Assembly (NCBI GenBank): GCA_046329195.1
Contig: JAXLVB010000001.1
Coordinates: forward strand, 1,364,001-1,428,000
From: JAXLVB01 sp046329195
GTDB lineage: Bacteria > Bacteroidota > Bacteroidia > Cytophagales > Spirosomataceae
Reading direction: 5' to 3'
Length of the DNA stretch: 64,000 nucleotides
Under the pieces are notes generated by a model that was not told the DNA's origin, made no database searches, and saw only the letters and a program-made list of their open reading frames with translations. The first letter of the stretch is position 1, and each line of letters starts with the position of its first letter. The position numbers were made by a program, and so were the translations under genes. Below, one piece after another: positions 1-8,499 of this stretch.

Positions 1-1746
1 CAAACCATGAAAGTAGTCGAAGAAATGGGGCTGACCGTAGAAGAAGTGGATAAACTCACTAGCGACATCGTAGGCCGCCCTAAGTCGGGGACTTTCCGCT
101 TGTCAGATGTAGTGGGTTTAGACACCACCGTACACGTAGCCAACAATATTTACAACACCTGTCCGCAAGACGAATCACGAGCAATTTTCAGCCTGCCTGC
201 CATGATGCAAAAGCTATACGAAAACAAATGGCTTGGCGATAAAACGGGGCAAGGTTTTTACAAGAAAACCAAAGACGAAAAAGGCAAGACGGTCATTTTG
301 GCGCTAGACCTGAAAACGTTTGAGTACAAACCTTCGCAAAAAGTGAAGTTTGAGTCGCTTGATGCTGCCAAAAAGAAAGAAAATCTCAAAGAACGTTTCC
401 CGATTTTGTTGGCAGCCAAAGACAAAGCTGGGGAGTTTTACCGTAAGACTTTTGCCGATGGTTTCCGATATGTGACCAACCGCATTCCTGAAATCTCTGA
501 CGAACTCTACCGCATTGATGAAGCCGTCAAGTCAGGGTTTGGTTGGCAAGTGGGTTTGTTTGAAACATGGGACATCTTGGGCGTGCAAAGTGGCCTCGAA
601 ATGATGGAGGCTCAGGACATCAAACCTGCCGCATGGGTGTATGAAATGCTCGCTGGGGGAAATACCTCCTTTTACAAAGTCGAAAAAGGCAAGCGTTTGT
701 ATTATGACGTAGCCAGCAAGGCATACAAAGCCATACCGGGTCAAGACTCATTCTTGATTTTGGAAAACCTTTCTCAAAACGTAGTGTGGAGCAATCCCGA
801 AGCCTCAGTTTATGATTTGGGCGATGGTGTGTTGGGTTTAGAGTTCCGTTCCAAGATGAACACCTTCGGCCCCAATGTGGTCGAGAGTGTGCACAAAGCC
901 ATTGGGCTGGCCGAGAAGGATTTTCGTGGCTTGGTCATTGGCAACGACTCGCACGAGGCGTTTTCGGCAGGCGCCAACTTGGCCATGTTGTTTATGTACT
1001 CGGCCCAGCAGGAGTTCGACGAAGTAAACATGATGATTGCGCAGTTCCAAAAAACCATGACACGGGTACGTTACTCAAGCGTTCCGGTAGTGGTGGCTCC
1101 TCACACACTAGCGCTAGGTGGTGGCTGCGAAATCTCACTCCATGCCGACCGTATTGTGGCACATGCCGAAACCTACATGGGCCTAGTCGAAGTGGGCGTA
1201 GGGCTCATTCCAGGGGGCGGTGGTGTGAAAGAAATGGCAGCTCGGTGTTCAGACCTTTACCAAAGTGGTGATCCTGAGTTGAATATCCTGCAAAATGCTT
1301 TCATGAATATTGCTACGGCCAAAGTATCTACCTCAGCACAAGAGGCTTTGGAAATGAATTATTTGCGTCGGGGCGATGTGATTGTACTCAACCGCAGCCG
1401 ACTCATCGCAGAGGCTAAACAGGCTGTGATTCAACTGGCAGAAGATGGCTATACCCAACCCAAGCCTCGCAACGACATCAAGGTGCAAGGCAAGGCGGGT
1501 ATTGCGTTGTTTAAGGCAGGCGTTTCACAAATGCGTCTGGCCAATTACATCACCGACCACGACATGAAGATTGCCGATAAGTTGGCGTATGTGATTTCGG
1601 GTGGCGACTTGAGTTATCCACAAATGGTGAGTGAGCAATACTTACTTGACTTAGAACGAGAAGCTTTCTTATCGCTCTGTGGCGAACGCAAGACGCTTGA
1701 AAGGATGCAAGGTCTGTTAACAGGTGGCAAGCCGCCGAGGAATTAA
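1..1746 (+). CDS. fadN: 3-hydroxyacyl-CoA dehydrogenase / enoyl-CoA hydratase fusion, 5' end missing
   Basis: The reading frame is open from the first base, so the NAD-binding N-terminal domain lies outside the window and the Met at base 7 is internal. What remains is the C-terminal dehydrogenase domain (WLGDKTGQGFYKK near residues 75-87 of the visible part), a second dehydrogenase C-terminal repeat (about 175-235) and a C-terminal crotonase domain (GNDSHEAFSAGANL near 313, ALGGGCEISLHAD near 369, GVGLIPGGGG near 397). This domain order, with hydratase last, matches the FadN/YusL type rather than FadB or FadJ. The enzyme hydrates trans-2-enoyl-CoA and oxidises the 3-hydroxyacyl-CoA in fatty-acid beta-oxidation. 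A thiolase follows after 158 bases on the same strand, completing the cycle. The symbol is by domain architecture. Confidence 0.92.
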   Translation, partial: QTMKVVEEMGLTVEEVDKLTSDIVGRPKSGTFRLSDVVGLDTTVHVANNIYNTCPQDESRAIFSLPAMMQKLYENKWLGDKTGQGFYKKTKDEKGKTVILALDLKTFEYKPSQKVKFESLDAAKKKENLKERFPILLAAKDKAGEFYRKTFADGFRYVTNRIPEISDELYRIDEAVKSGFGWQVGLFETWDILGVQSGLEMMEAQDIKPAAWVYEMLAGGNTSFYKVEKGKRLYYDVASKAYKAIPGQDSFLILENLSQNVVWSNPEASVYDLGDGVLGLEFRSKMNTFGPNVVESVHKAIGLAEKDFRGLVIGNDSHEAFSAGANLAMLFMYSAQQEFDEVNMMIAQFQKTMTRVRYSSVPVVVAPHTLALGGGCEISLHADRIVAHAETYMGLVEVGVGLIPGGGGVKEMAARCSDLYQSGDPELNILQNAFMNIATAKVSTSAQEALEMNYLRRGDVIVLNRSRLIAEAKQAVIQLAEDGYTQPKPRNDIKVQGKAGIALFKAGVSQMRLANYITDHDMKIADKLAYVISGGDLSYPQMVSEQYLLDLEREAFLSLCGERKTLERMQGLLTGGKPPRN

Positions 1747-1904
1747 GAAACGTAAACAGGGTTTCATTATTGACGAACCAAGCTAAGTAATACTAAACGC
1801 CACTGCTGAAACCAAACAAATAAGTTTAGCAAAACGGTGAATTACTTCGTTTGCAATGACAAGTGGTGAACAATTTTTAAAAGCATTCAAAATCAGTATA
1901 ACCA

Positions 1905-3083
1905 ATGAACGCATATATCATCGCCGGCTACCGTAGTGCAGTTGGCAAAGCACCCAAGGGTGGGCTGCGCTTCACCCGCCCTGACGACCTTGCAGCGGAG
2001 GTCATCAAACACATGATGGCGCAAGTACCCCAGCTCGACCCCGCTCGTGTGGACGATGTGATAGTGGGCAATGCCGTTCCCGAAGCCGAACAAGGCATGC
2101 AGATGGGTCGCTACGTCGCCTTGCTTTCGTTACCCAAAAGCGTACCCGGGTTTACCATTAATCGTTACTGTGGCTCTGGTTTAGAGGCCATTGCGCTGGC
2201 AGCTGCTAAAATTCATGCTGGTTTTGCCGATTGTATCGTAGCCGGAGGTACCGAATCCATGTCAATGGTACCTGTAATGGGCTGGAAAACCGCCCTCAAC
2301 TATGACATTGCCCAGTCAAATCCTGACTATTATCTGAGCATGGGGCTTACTGCCGAGCAGGTGGCCCAGCAATTCAACATTGGCCGAGAGGCGCAAGACC
2401 AGTTTGCGTTGGCTTCCCACCAAAAGGCCATTGCCGCTCAAAAGGCAGGTAAATTTGCCGACCAAATCGTGCCAATTACAGTAAAAGAAACGTTTTTTGA
2501 TGTCAATGCAGGTAAGAAAAAAACAAAAGAATATGTAGTGGCCACTGACGAAGGCCCTCGTGCCGATACCAATTACGACGCCTTGGCGAAGCTCCGACCC
2601 GTATTTGCTGCCAACGGTTGCGTAACGGCAGGTAACTCGTCGCAGACCTCAGACGGCGCCGCTTTTGTGATTGTGATGTCAGAACGTATGGTCAATGAGT
2701 TGGGTCTGAAGCCCATCGCTCGGATGATGGCGTATGCTTCGGCAGGGGTTGAGCCTCGCATTATGGGCATTGGCCCGGTAGCGGCTGTGCCCATTGCGCT
2801 TAAGCAGGCAGGTCTTCAATTGACTGATATTCAGCAAATTGAATTGAATGAAGCCTTTGCGGCGCAAGCCCTGGCCGTGATGCAAGAACTGGATATTAAT
2901 CCAGACTTGGTAAACCCCAACGGCGGAGCCATTGCGTTAGGCCATGCCTTGGGCTCTACAGGAGCTCGCCTTTCGGTACAGTTGTTAAACGAAATGCGCC
3001 TGCGCAATCAGAAGTACGGTATGGTCACGGCCTGCGTAGGTGGTGGACAAGGCGTAGCCGGAATTTATGAGTTACTTAGCTAA
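1905..3083 (+). CDS. fadA: acetyl-CoA C-acyltransferase (thiolase)
   Basis: A 392-residue degradative thiolase, full length for the family. The nucleophile is Cys89 in NRYCGSGLEA. The second active-site block NPNGGAIALGHALGSTGAR gives His347, and CVGGGQG near the C-terminus gives Cys377. It cleaves 3-ketoacyl-CoA with CoA to acetyl-CoA and a shortened acyl-CoA. It follows the dehydrogenase/hydratase fusion and is probably co-transcribed with it. The 158-base gap before it shows no clear promoter. A strong hairpin terminator follows the stop codon. Confidence 0.95.
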   Translation: MNAYIIAGYRSAVGKAPKGGLRFTRPDDLAAEVIKHMMAQVPQLDPARVDDVIVGNAVPEAEQGMQMGRYVALLSLPKSVPGFTINRYCGSGLEAIALAAAKIHAGFADCIVAGGTESMSMVPVMGWKTALNYDIAQSNPDYYLSMGLTAEQVAQQFNIGREAQDQFALASHQKAIAAQKAGKFADQIVPITVKETFFDVNAGKKKTKEYVVATDEGPRADTNYDALAKLRPVFAANGCVTAGNSSQTSDGAAFVIVMSERMVNELGLKPIARMMAYASAGVEPRIMGIGPVAAVPIALKQAGLQLTDIQQIELNEAFAAQALAVMQELDINPDLVNPNGGAIALGHALGSTGARLSVQLLNEMRLRNQKYGMVTACVGGGQGVAGIYELLS

Positions 3084-3103
3084 TTACTTAAATGTTTAGT
3101 AGC

Positions 3104-3147
3104 AATCCGCAAGGTTGGGCAAAAGTGGCCAGCCTTGCGGATTTTTG
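3104..3147 (+). terminator. Rho-independent terminator after the thiolase
   Basis: AATCCGCAAGG pairs with CCTTGCGGATT around a loop of about 20 bases, extended by an inner GG/CC pairing, and is followed by ATTTTTG on the plus strand. It lies between the convergent thiolase and membrane-protein genes, 20 bases after the thiolase stop. Confidence 0.85.
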
Positions 3148-3150
3148 TTG

Positions 3151-3702
3151 TTATGCCTCTCTAATTTTATGAATAACCAACCTGACCAAGCCATACAGAA
3201 TCAATCCCACCACAGCCAGCATAACCAGCCATTTGAGCAACTTGAACGTTTCGCAAGCTACCGCTATGTTGTATGAAGTGTCAGGAAATGTTTTGAGTAA
3301 GACCACAATACAACCGTTTTCGAGGTAGTCGAAGCCTTGCATCACAAAGGGCAGGGCATTAAGCCACGAGAGGGGCGCATAAGGCTTTTTGCGGAATAAT
3401 AAGGTCAGGATTACACCAAATAGTAATGCGTACACTAACGGATACACCACGTCGATGGTGAGTTCGGTGGTGGCGTACTGGCTACGGGCCGTATCGCTGT
3501 AGTCGGCTACCATTTGGAGGGTTCGTTCGGGGTCAAAGCCGATGGTGAGGTCTATCGGGCCAATGATTTTGCCCGATAACTGATTGATGTCTTCTTCGGC
3601 ATGTTTCAGAAAATAAGCTGGAAACAGCACGTACAAAACAATCAAAATGAGGAGGTTGCGAGGCGAAGCTATCCGATTCAGAAAGGCTGCGAGGAGGTTC
3701 AT
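3151..3702 (-). CDS. uncharacterised integral membrane protein
   Basis: A 183-residue protein starting at the ATG at 3702; an upstream in-frame GTG/ATG extension overlaps the neighbouring gene and looks non-coding. Hydrophobic segments occur near residues 13-33, 85-105, 115-135 and 155-177, with a soluble stretch (HAEEDINQ to YATTEL) between the first and second. I do not recognise a family. The lipoprotein gene lies 48 bases upstream on the same strand, so the two may form an operon. Start choice rests on the position of the first membrane segment. Confidence 0.75.
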   Translation of the reverse strand: MNLLAAFLNRIASPRNLLILIVLYVLFPAYFLKHAEEDINQLSGKIIGPIDLTIGFDPERTLQMVADYSDTARSQYATTELTIDVVYPLVYALLFGVILTLLFRKKPYAPLSWLNALPFVMQGFDYLENGCIVVLLKTFPDTSYNIAVACETFKLLKWLVMLAVVGLILYGLVRLVIHKIREA

Positions 3703-3750
3703 GATAGTAGGGTTAAGGAACCAAAAGCGCCCTAAAACTACCAAATTTAT

Positions 3751-4305
3751 TTATAAAATCTTGCCCTCAATCTGAAAAGGTTGTTTAGACCCAAAAATCA
3801 ACTGCTGATAGCCTTGTACCTGATAATGAGTTAGTTGGGGTTTGCCGTTAGGAAGTATTCGAGTTTGAAGTTGAATCTGTTTTTCAGAAGTAAACAAATA
3901 GTTTTCGGTACGCAAGGTGGCCTCTACCCGTATAGGCAGCTGAGAGGCGGCATCCGTCATAATTTTCAAGGATTTAACGGGCAAATCTTCTCCCAACTTG
4001 AGGGTATAAACCACCTCATTCGCTTTCGTTGACGACTCATAACTACTGATATAGGCGGGTTTGTTCAAATCGGCCTGTACAAACAAGTCCAATTCCTTGG
4101 CCCAGTCAATATCTTTGGTTTTGAGATGCTCTTGTTGAGCTTTTACTTCAACCGTTTTGTCAACCATAGGCTGCTGAGCCGACAGTTGGGCAATTTGCTG
4201 CTCTACAAATGCCTTGAGGTCAAAATAGGTTGTTGTTGTGGTAGTGTCTTGTGGTTGATTGCAGGCCACGAGACCCAGCACTAAAAGTAAAAAGAGACGC
4301 TTCAT
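3751..4305 (-). CDS. uncharacterised lipoprotein
   Basis: A 184-residue protein with a lipoprotein leader: MKRLFLLLVLGLVAC, with the lipobox cysteine at residue 15. A short Thr-rich linker (six Thr) follows, then a helical segment rich in Gln (about 30-65) and a beta-rich C-terminal half (about 80-184). No catalytic motif is visible and the family is not recognised. It is expected to be anchored in the inner or outer membrane facing the periplasm. It precedes a membrane-protein gene in the same direction. Confidence 0.78.
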   Translation of the reverse strand: MKRLFLLLVLGLVACNQPQDTTTTTTYFDLKAFVEQQIAQLSAQQPMVDKTVEVKAQQEHLKTKDIDWAKELDLFVQADLNKPAYISSYESSTKANEVVYTLKLGEDLPVKSLKIMTDAASQLPIRVEATLRTENYLFTSEKQIQLQTRILPNGKPQLTHYQVQGYQQLIFGSKQPFQIEGKIL

Positions 4306-4327
4306 GTTGTAGGTAACAAAGAAAAAA

Positions 4328-4353
4328 TGGGTAAGGTTCGACGAACCTTACCC
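4328..4353 (-). terminator. Rho-independent terminator of gpmI
   Basis: GGGTAAGGTTCG and CGAACCTTACCC form a 12-base perfect stem around a single base. On the minus strand the hairpin runs into ATTTTTTC. It sits 25 bases downstream of the gpmI stop and upstream of the lipoprotein start, so it separates the two transcription units. Confidence 0.88.
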
Positions 4354-4378
4354 GTTTGAAAAGGCTGTTTAAAATGGA

Positions 4379-5911
4379 TTAAAACAACACGTTGCCAGTC
4401 ATTTCAGCAGGTTGTTCTACACCCATTAGTTTCAGAATGGTAGGGGCAATATCGGCCAATTTGCCAGGGTGAAGTGCTGGCTGGAAATCATTGTCCACCA
4501 AAATACAAGGTACCAAATTGGTACTGTGCGCCGTGTTGGGCGAGCCGTCGTCGTTAATCATGTAGTCGGCGTTGCCGTGGTCGGCTATGATGATACAGCT
4601 GTAGCCATTGGCCAAGGCAGTGGTCACAACGGCCTTGTTGCAAGCGTCCACGGTTTCGCAGGCTTCTACTACGGCCTCAAACACGCCCGTGTGGCCTACC
4701 ATGTCGGGATTGGCAAAGTTGAGACATACAAAGTCCACTTCTTGTTTTTCTAACTCAGGAACAATGGCATCTCGAATATCTTCGGCTGACATCTCTGGCT
4801 TGAGGTCATAGGTTGCTACTTTAGGCGATGGACAAAGTAGGCGCTTTTCATGCGCAAAGGTGTCTTCACGACCACCCGAGAAAAAGAACGTTACGTGTGG
4901 GTATTTTTCGGTTTCGGCAATCCGAATCTGATTTTTTCCTGCGGCTTCTAGCACTTCGCCCAGTGTTTTGCGAAGGTTTGAGTCATCAAAAATCACTTCT
5001 ACACCCACAAATTCTTTGTCGTAGTTGGTCATGGTCAAATAACGCAACTCCAACTTGTGCATGTTGTAGTCGGGGAAATCTTTTTGCGTGAGAGCAATGG
5101 TAATTTCTCGACCCCGGTCGGTACGGAAGTTAAAGCAAAGCACTACGTCGCCTTCGGAAATGGTGGCCACTGGCGAACCATCGGGCTTAGTAGCAATGAT
5201 AGGCTTGATGAATTCGTCGGTAACGCCTTGGCCATACGAAGCCTGCACGGCCTCAATCACGCTACCCACAGGTACTTGTGCGCCTACTCCACCAACCATT
5301 GCATCGTAGGCGAGTTTTACCCGTTCCCAGCGGTTGTCTCGGTCCATGGCGTAGTAGCGTCCCGTTACGGAGGCAATAGTACCTGCGGTTTGGTCAAGAT
5401 GCGCTTGCAAATTGGTCAAGAAACCTACCCCCGACTTGGGGTCGGTGTCACGTCCGTCAGTAAAAGCATGAATATATACCTCGCTAAGTCCGGCTTCGGC
5501 AGCCGTAGAGCACAAAGATTTGAGGTGATTGATGTGTGAATGAACGCCTCCGTCAGAAACCAGTCCAATAAAGTGCACTTTTTTGTCATTCGCTTTGGCG
5601 TATTGGAGTGCCTCGGCCAGTACGGATTCTTTGCCGAGGGCATTTTCGGCCACTACTTTATTGAGGCGAACCAAGTTTTGCATCACTACACGGCCCGCAC
5701 CAATGTTCATGTGACCCACCTCTGAGTTGCCCATTTGGCCATCGGGTAAGCCTACGGCCAATCCACTGGCTTCGAGTGTAGTATGGGTGTATTTGGCCAA
5801 TAATTCCTGATAAAAGGGCACGTTGGCTTTGTTAATGGCACTACGCCATTCTTCGCCCGCTTGGGGGATTCCCCAACCGTCCAAAATAATAAGGATTACT
5901 TTTTTGTTCAT
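4379..5911 (-). CDS. gpmI: 2,3-bisphosphoglycerate-independent phosphoglycerate mutase
   Basis: A 510-residue, two-metal alkaline-phosphatase-fold enzyme that interconverts 3- and 2-phosphoglycerate in glycolysis. The N-terminus VILIILDGWG supplies metal ligand Asp11, and GNSEVGHMNIGAGR carries the catalytic serine (Ser63). Further metal-binding blocks are visible (HAFTDGRD, NFANPDMVGHTG, ADHGNADYM). The start is the ATG at 5911, because the five-residue upstream extension (MGASP) lies in a repeat-like segment and family members begin at MNKK. It is monocistronic, with a clear terminator downstream. Confidence 0.97.
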   Translation of the reverse strand: MNKKVILIILDGWGIPQAGEEWRSAINKANVPFYQELLAKYTHTTLEASGLAVGLPDGQMGNSEVGHMNIGAGRVVMQNLVRLNKVVAENALGKESVLAEALQYAKANDKKVHFIGLVSDGGVHSHINHLKSLCSTAAEAGLSEVYIHAFTDGRDTDPKSGVGFLTNLQAHLDQTAGTIASVTGRYYAMDRDNRWERVKLAYDAMVGGVGAQVPVGSVIEAVQASYGQGVTDEFIKPIIATKPDGSPVATISEGDVVLCFNFRTDRGREITIALTQKDFPDYNMHKLELRYLTMTNYDKEFVGVEVIFDDSNLRKTLGEVLEAAGKNQIRIAETEKYPHVTFFFSGGREDTFAHEKRLLCPSPKVATYDLKPEMSAEDIRDAIVPELEKQEVDFVCLNFANPDMVGHTGVFEAVVEACETVDACNKAVVTTALANGYSCIIIADHGNADYMINDDGSPNTAHSTNLVPCILVDNDFQPALHPGKLADIAPTILKLMGVEQPAEMTGNVLF

Positions 5912-6179
5912 AGGACTCGCCCCCAACCCCCACGAGGGAACTTTGTGAGACTGATTCTTAATGGTTTCTGAATCAGAGGGATTTCGTAGGATTAGTGAAA
6001 TTCGCTCACAAAAATAAGGAAACTCTCAACGGATGATAACGAATTGGCGAGAATAAGTGAGCAGTGAATTGGGAAATTAGTTACTGATAACTCGTAAGTG
6101 GTTGATTAATAACAGGTTGCTTAGTGGGTGTTTCGTGGAGAATTGTGTTTTTTCGATGGTTAAGCAAAGTGGAAGAACT

Positions 6180-6205
6180 GGTGGTTGAGCAAAGTCGAAA
6201 CCACC
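6180..6205. repeat. short inverted-repeat hairpin
   Basis: GGTGGTT and AACCACC flank GAGCAAAGTCG, just beyond the 3' end of the SnoaL-like gene. It may be a weak terminator for that minus-strand gene or a small repeat. No T-tract follows on the minus strand. Confidence 0.4.
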
Positions 6206-6206
6206 G

Positions 6207-6581
6207 TTAAGCACTCAACAACTGTTGATAGTAAAACTTTTCCCGTACAATCTGTCCGTTTTGCCACTGTTGTACCGATACCTCTCGTAGCCCACTAGTT
6301 TTGTCTTTGTGATTGGTGAACCAGTATTCCCATTCAGAGAATACAACCCCAGTTTCGGGGTTGATAGCTTGATTGAGTAGCGTACATTTCAGGGCCTTCA
6401 CATAAGACAAGTTCTGTTGCTCGTGCTCTATGCAGAGTTGTTTTCCGTATCGGGGAGGTTCTTCATTCTCTTGCATTGTAACGTTTTCGGCATAAAAACG
6501 CTCCATTGCAAGGAGGGTTTGTCCAGCTTCAATAAGTTGGTTCAGAAGAGCCACCGATTCAACGAGGCTTAGTTTTTCCAT
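6207..6581 (-). CDS. SnoaL-like (NTF2-fold) protein
   Basis: A 124-residue small alpha+beta barrel protein with no leader, so cytoplasmic. The pattern MERFYAENVTMQENEEPPRYGK, a middle beta section (VFSEWEYWFTN) and a final REKFYYQ strand fit SnoaL-like proteins. The fold is used by many hydrolases, isomerases and binding proteins, so no reaction can be assigned. Its start overlaps the end of the haloperoxidase-like gene by 13 bases, which implies co-transcription and translational coupling. Confidence 0.78.
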   Translation of the reverse strand: MEKLSLVESVALLNQLIEAGQTLLAMERFYAENVTMQENEEPPRYGKQLCIEHEQQNLSYVKALKCTLLNQAINPETGVVFSEWEYWFTNHKDKTSGLREVSVQQWQNGQIVREKFYYQQLLSA

Positions 6582-7951
6582 TGTAGATTATTTACTTCGC
6601 TGCCGATGACTCTCCCTTGTAGTACGCCCATCTCACAAGCTTGCCGAAAGTGAATGCCCGCATACATCCGAGACAACGACGACTCTTGTGCAAACTCATT
6701 GAAGTTTTTGAACGAACGATTGACCAAATAGCGAACCGTGCTACCGTTGTAAGGGATAAGATCCAGGGTGTGGTCTGTAAAGGCGTACTCACTTCCAAAT
6801 AGATCAGTCAGAACTGCTGCTGCTGCTCCAGATTGTACCGAGTGTCCAGAGGTATATTCGGGGAATGGCGGCGTTTGAAAGAGCGGTTTGAATCTTGGGT
6901 CTATGTTTTGTTTGATATACGTTTCGGGTCGAATCTGATTGGTTTCGTATTTGGTTTTCCAACAACACACAAAGGCATCGCTCAAAGCAATACCCAGCTT
7001 GCAATAGGCGTAAGCTGTAAAGTCGAGTGTAGCTTTTTTATCTGTTAAGACTTGGGTCAAGATACAAATAGAATGCCCTGGAGGCGTAAAAGAAGCTCCA
7101 GCATTATCTTTCCAATATTCGGCGATGGCTTTATACTCAAAGTTTTGATTACGGCAAAACTCATATACTTCGAGCGCTTCTTGATAGAACTTTGATTTGG
7201 GGTCAGTAGAATAGGGGTATGGTTGAGCTGCCGTCGCAATTTTGTCAATCATCTTCACAAAGGTGCGATTTTGCCCCCAAGTAGGTTGTAATGAATAATA
7301 GTTTTTGGTCAGGGTGTCTTGCCAAGTGGCCCCTTGTGGCGATTCGTAGTGAGAAAAATCTTTCTGAAGCGACTCGATAGAATCTCGAAATCCTCCATCT
7401 GTTTTAGAGTATTCATAAATGGCTTGAGCTATTTCTTCGCCAAACGCTACCGAACGTTTATATTCCTCCTCTTTTGGATATGCTTTTCTGAGTTTGAGTT
7501 CAAATTTATTCTGCAAGGTATCTAATGGCCTTTTCAGAATCATTTGCGTATAGCCATCTTTACTCAACTGAAACTCGCTTTGTAGCATTGTTCTGAAAAA
7601 AGCATTTAGTGCTCCCGCTGCAGCCACTTCGGCATGCCACGTTTCTTGGGGTGGTTTGGGTAAGTCTTGCAAATTGGTTAGTTGGCCAACCATGGTATGG
7701 TACTCAGGAAACTGCGGGATAATGGTTTCGTAAAGTACTAAACCCGTATAAGCAAACAACCGAGAAGCGTTAGTCGGCTGAACGTGAAAGGATTGAACCG
7801 TTCGACACAAATACAAATAATAATCCAAAGCAAGCTCAGCGCTGGGCTTGGCAGGGGAGAGGGCGGTCTGTTTTTTAGCTTGTGCCATGCCCTCTGCTGC
7901 ATTCAACAGCATGATTGAAAAAATTACTATTTTCAGAAACAACCGTCTCAT
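6569..7951 (-). CDS. vanadium-dependent haloperoxidase / PAP2-superfamily secreted protein
   Basis: A 460-residue protein with a signal peptide (MRRLFLKIVIFSIMLLNAAEGMAQ). The C-terminal third carries the PAP2/vanadate pocket: PPFPEYTSGHSVQSGAA (SGH motif) and RMYAGIHFRQACEMG (the distal Arg/His block). An upstream Lys/Arg region (KTKYETNQIRPETYI) is the likely first motif. Length and all-helical composition fit bacterial vanadium-dependent haloperoxidase homologues. These oxidise halides with H2O2, though many homologues act as phosphatases. The product should be periplasmic. It overlaps the SnoaL-like gene downstream. Confidence 0.85.
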   Translation of the reverse strand: MRRLFLKIVIFSIMLLNAAEGMAQAKKQTALSPAKPSAELALDYYLYLCRTVQSFHVQPTNASRLFAYTGLVLYETIIPQFPEYHTMVGQLTNLQDLPKPPQETWHAEVAAAGALNAFFRTMLQSEFQLSKDGYTQMILKRPLDTLQNKFELKLRKAYPKEEEYKRSVAFGEEIAQAIYEYSKTDGGFRDSIESLQKDFSHYESPQGATWQDTLTKNYYSLQPTWGQNRTFVKMIDKIATAAQPYPYSTDPKSKFYQEALEVYEFCRNQNFEYKAIAEYWKDNAGASFTPPGHSICILTQVLTDKKATLDFTAYAYCKLGIALSDAFVCCWKTKYETNQIRPETYIKQNIDPRFKPLFQTPPFPEYTSGHSVQSGAAAAVLTDLFGSEYAFTDHTLDLIPYNGSTVRYLVNRSFKNFNEFAQESSLSRMYAGIHFRQACEMGVLQGRVIGSEVNNLQWKN

Positions 7952-7958
7952 GGTTTTG

Positions 7959-8453
7959 CTACTTTTTTGAAGAGTGTTTGCTCAATAAATATGCCAAAAG
8001 TTGTTGATTGCACCGCAAAACGGTCTGATACACCTCTTCAAATGCTTCATTTTCTTCATAATATGGGTCGGCTACGTTGAAATCACCTCCTTGAGGGTCA
8101 AATTCTCGAAGGAGAAAAACCGTCTCATCATTAGGGACAAAACCACATGTCTTGTGGTGGAGGTTCTGGATGTGGCGTAAATGACCTTCGTCCATGGCTA
8201 CGATGTAGTCAAACGAAGCAAAGTCCTGCCCGATGAGTTTGCGTGCTCGGTGCGTTAGCGTAATGCCGTGCTTTTCGGCATTCTGACGGGTGCGGTAGTC
8301 GGGTAAATCGCCAATGTGATAGGCGTGTGTAGCCGCCGAGTCGCACCGAAACAACTGACTCACCTTGTGCTCTTCTGCCAACCGAGCAAAGGTGGCTTCA
8401 GCAATGGGCGAGCGGCAGATGTTTCCTGTACAAACAAATAAAATGTTAATCAT
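7959..8453 (-). CDS. low-molecular-weight protein tyrosine phosphatase
   Basis: A 164-residue cytoplasmic phosphatase. The N-terminal P-loop is CTGNICRS (Cys8-x5-Arg14), and the general acid lies in DPYYEE near residue 125. The ATG at 8453 puts the P-loop at its usual position; the longer frame upstream overlaps the next gene. It removes phosphate from tyrosine (or arginine) residues, often in polysaccharide regulation. It lies between the haloperoxidase-like and prolyl-oligopeptidase genes on one strand. Confidence 0.93.
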   Translation of the reverse strand: MINILFVCTGNICRSPIAEATFARLAEEHKVSQLFRCDSAATHAYHIGDLPDYRTRQNAEKHGITLTHRARKLIGQDFASFDYIVAMDEGHLRHIQNLHHKTCGFVPNDETVFLLREFDPQGGDFNVADPYYEENEAFEEVYQTVLRCNQQLLAYLLSKHSSKK

Positions 8454-8499
8454 AGGTAACAAACTACTGTAAGTTGATGTGAGTAAGTAGCTTGAGTTT

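Noticed and set aside
4469..5725. Several long open frames opposite gpmI
   Set aside because: They are antisense shadows of a strongly conserved gene and encode low-complexity, family-less sequence.
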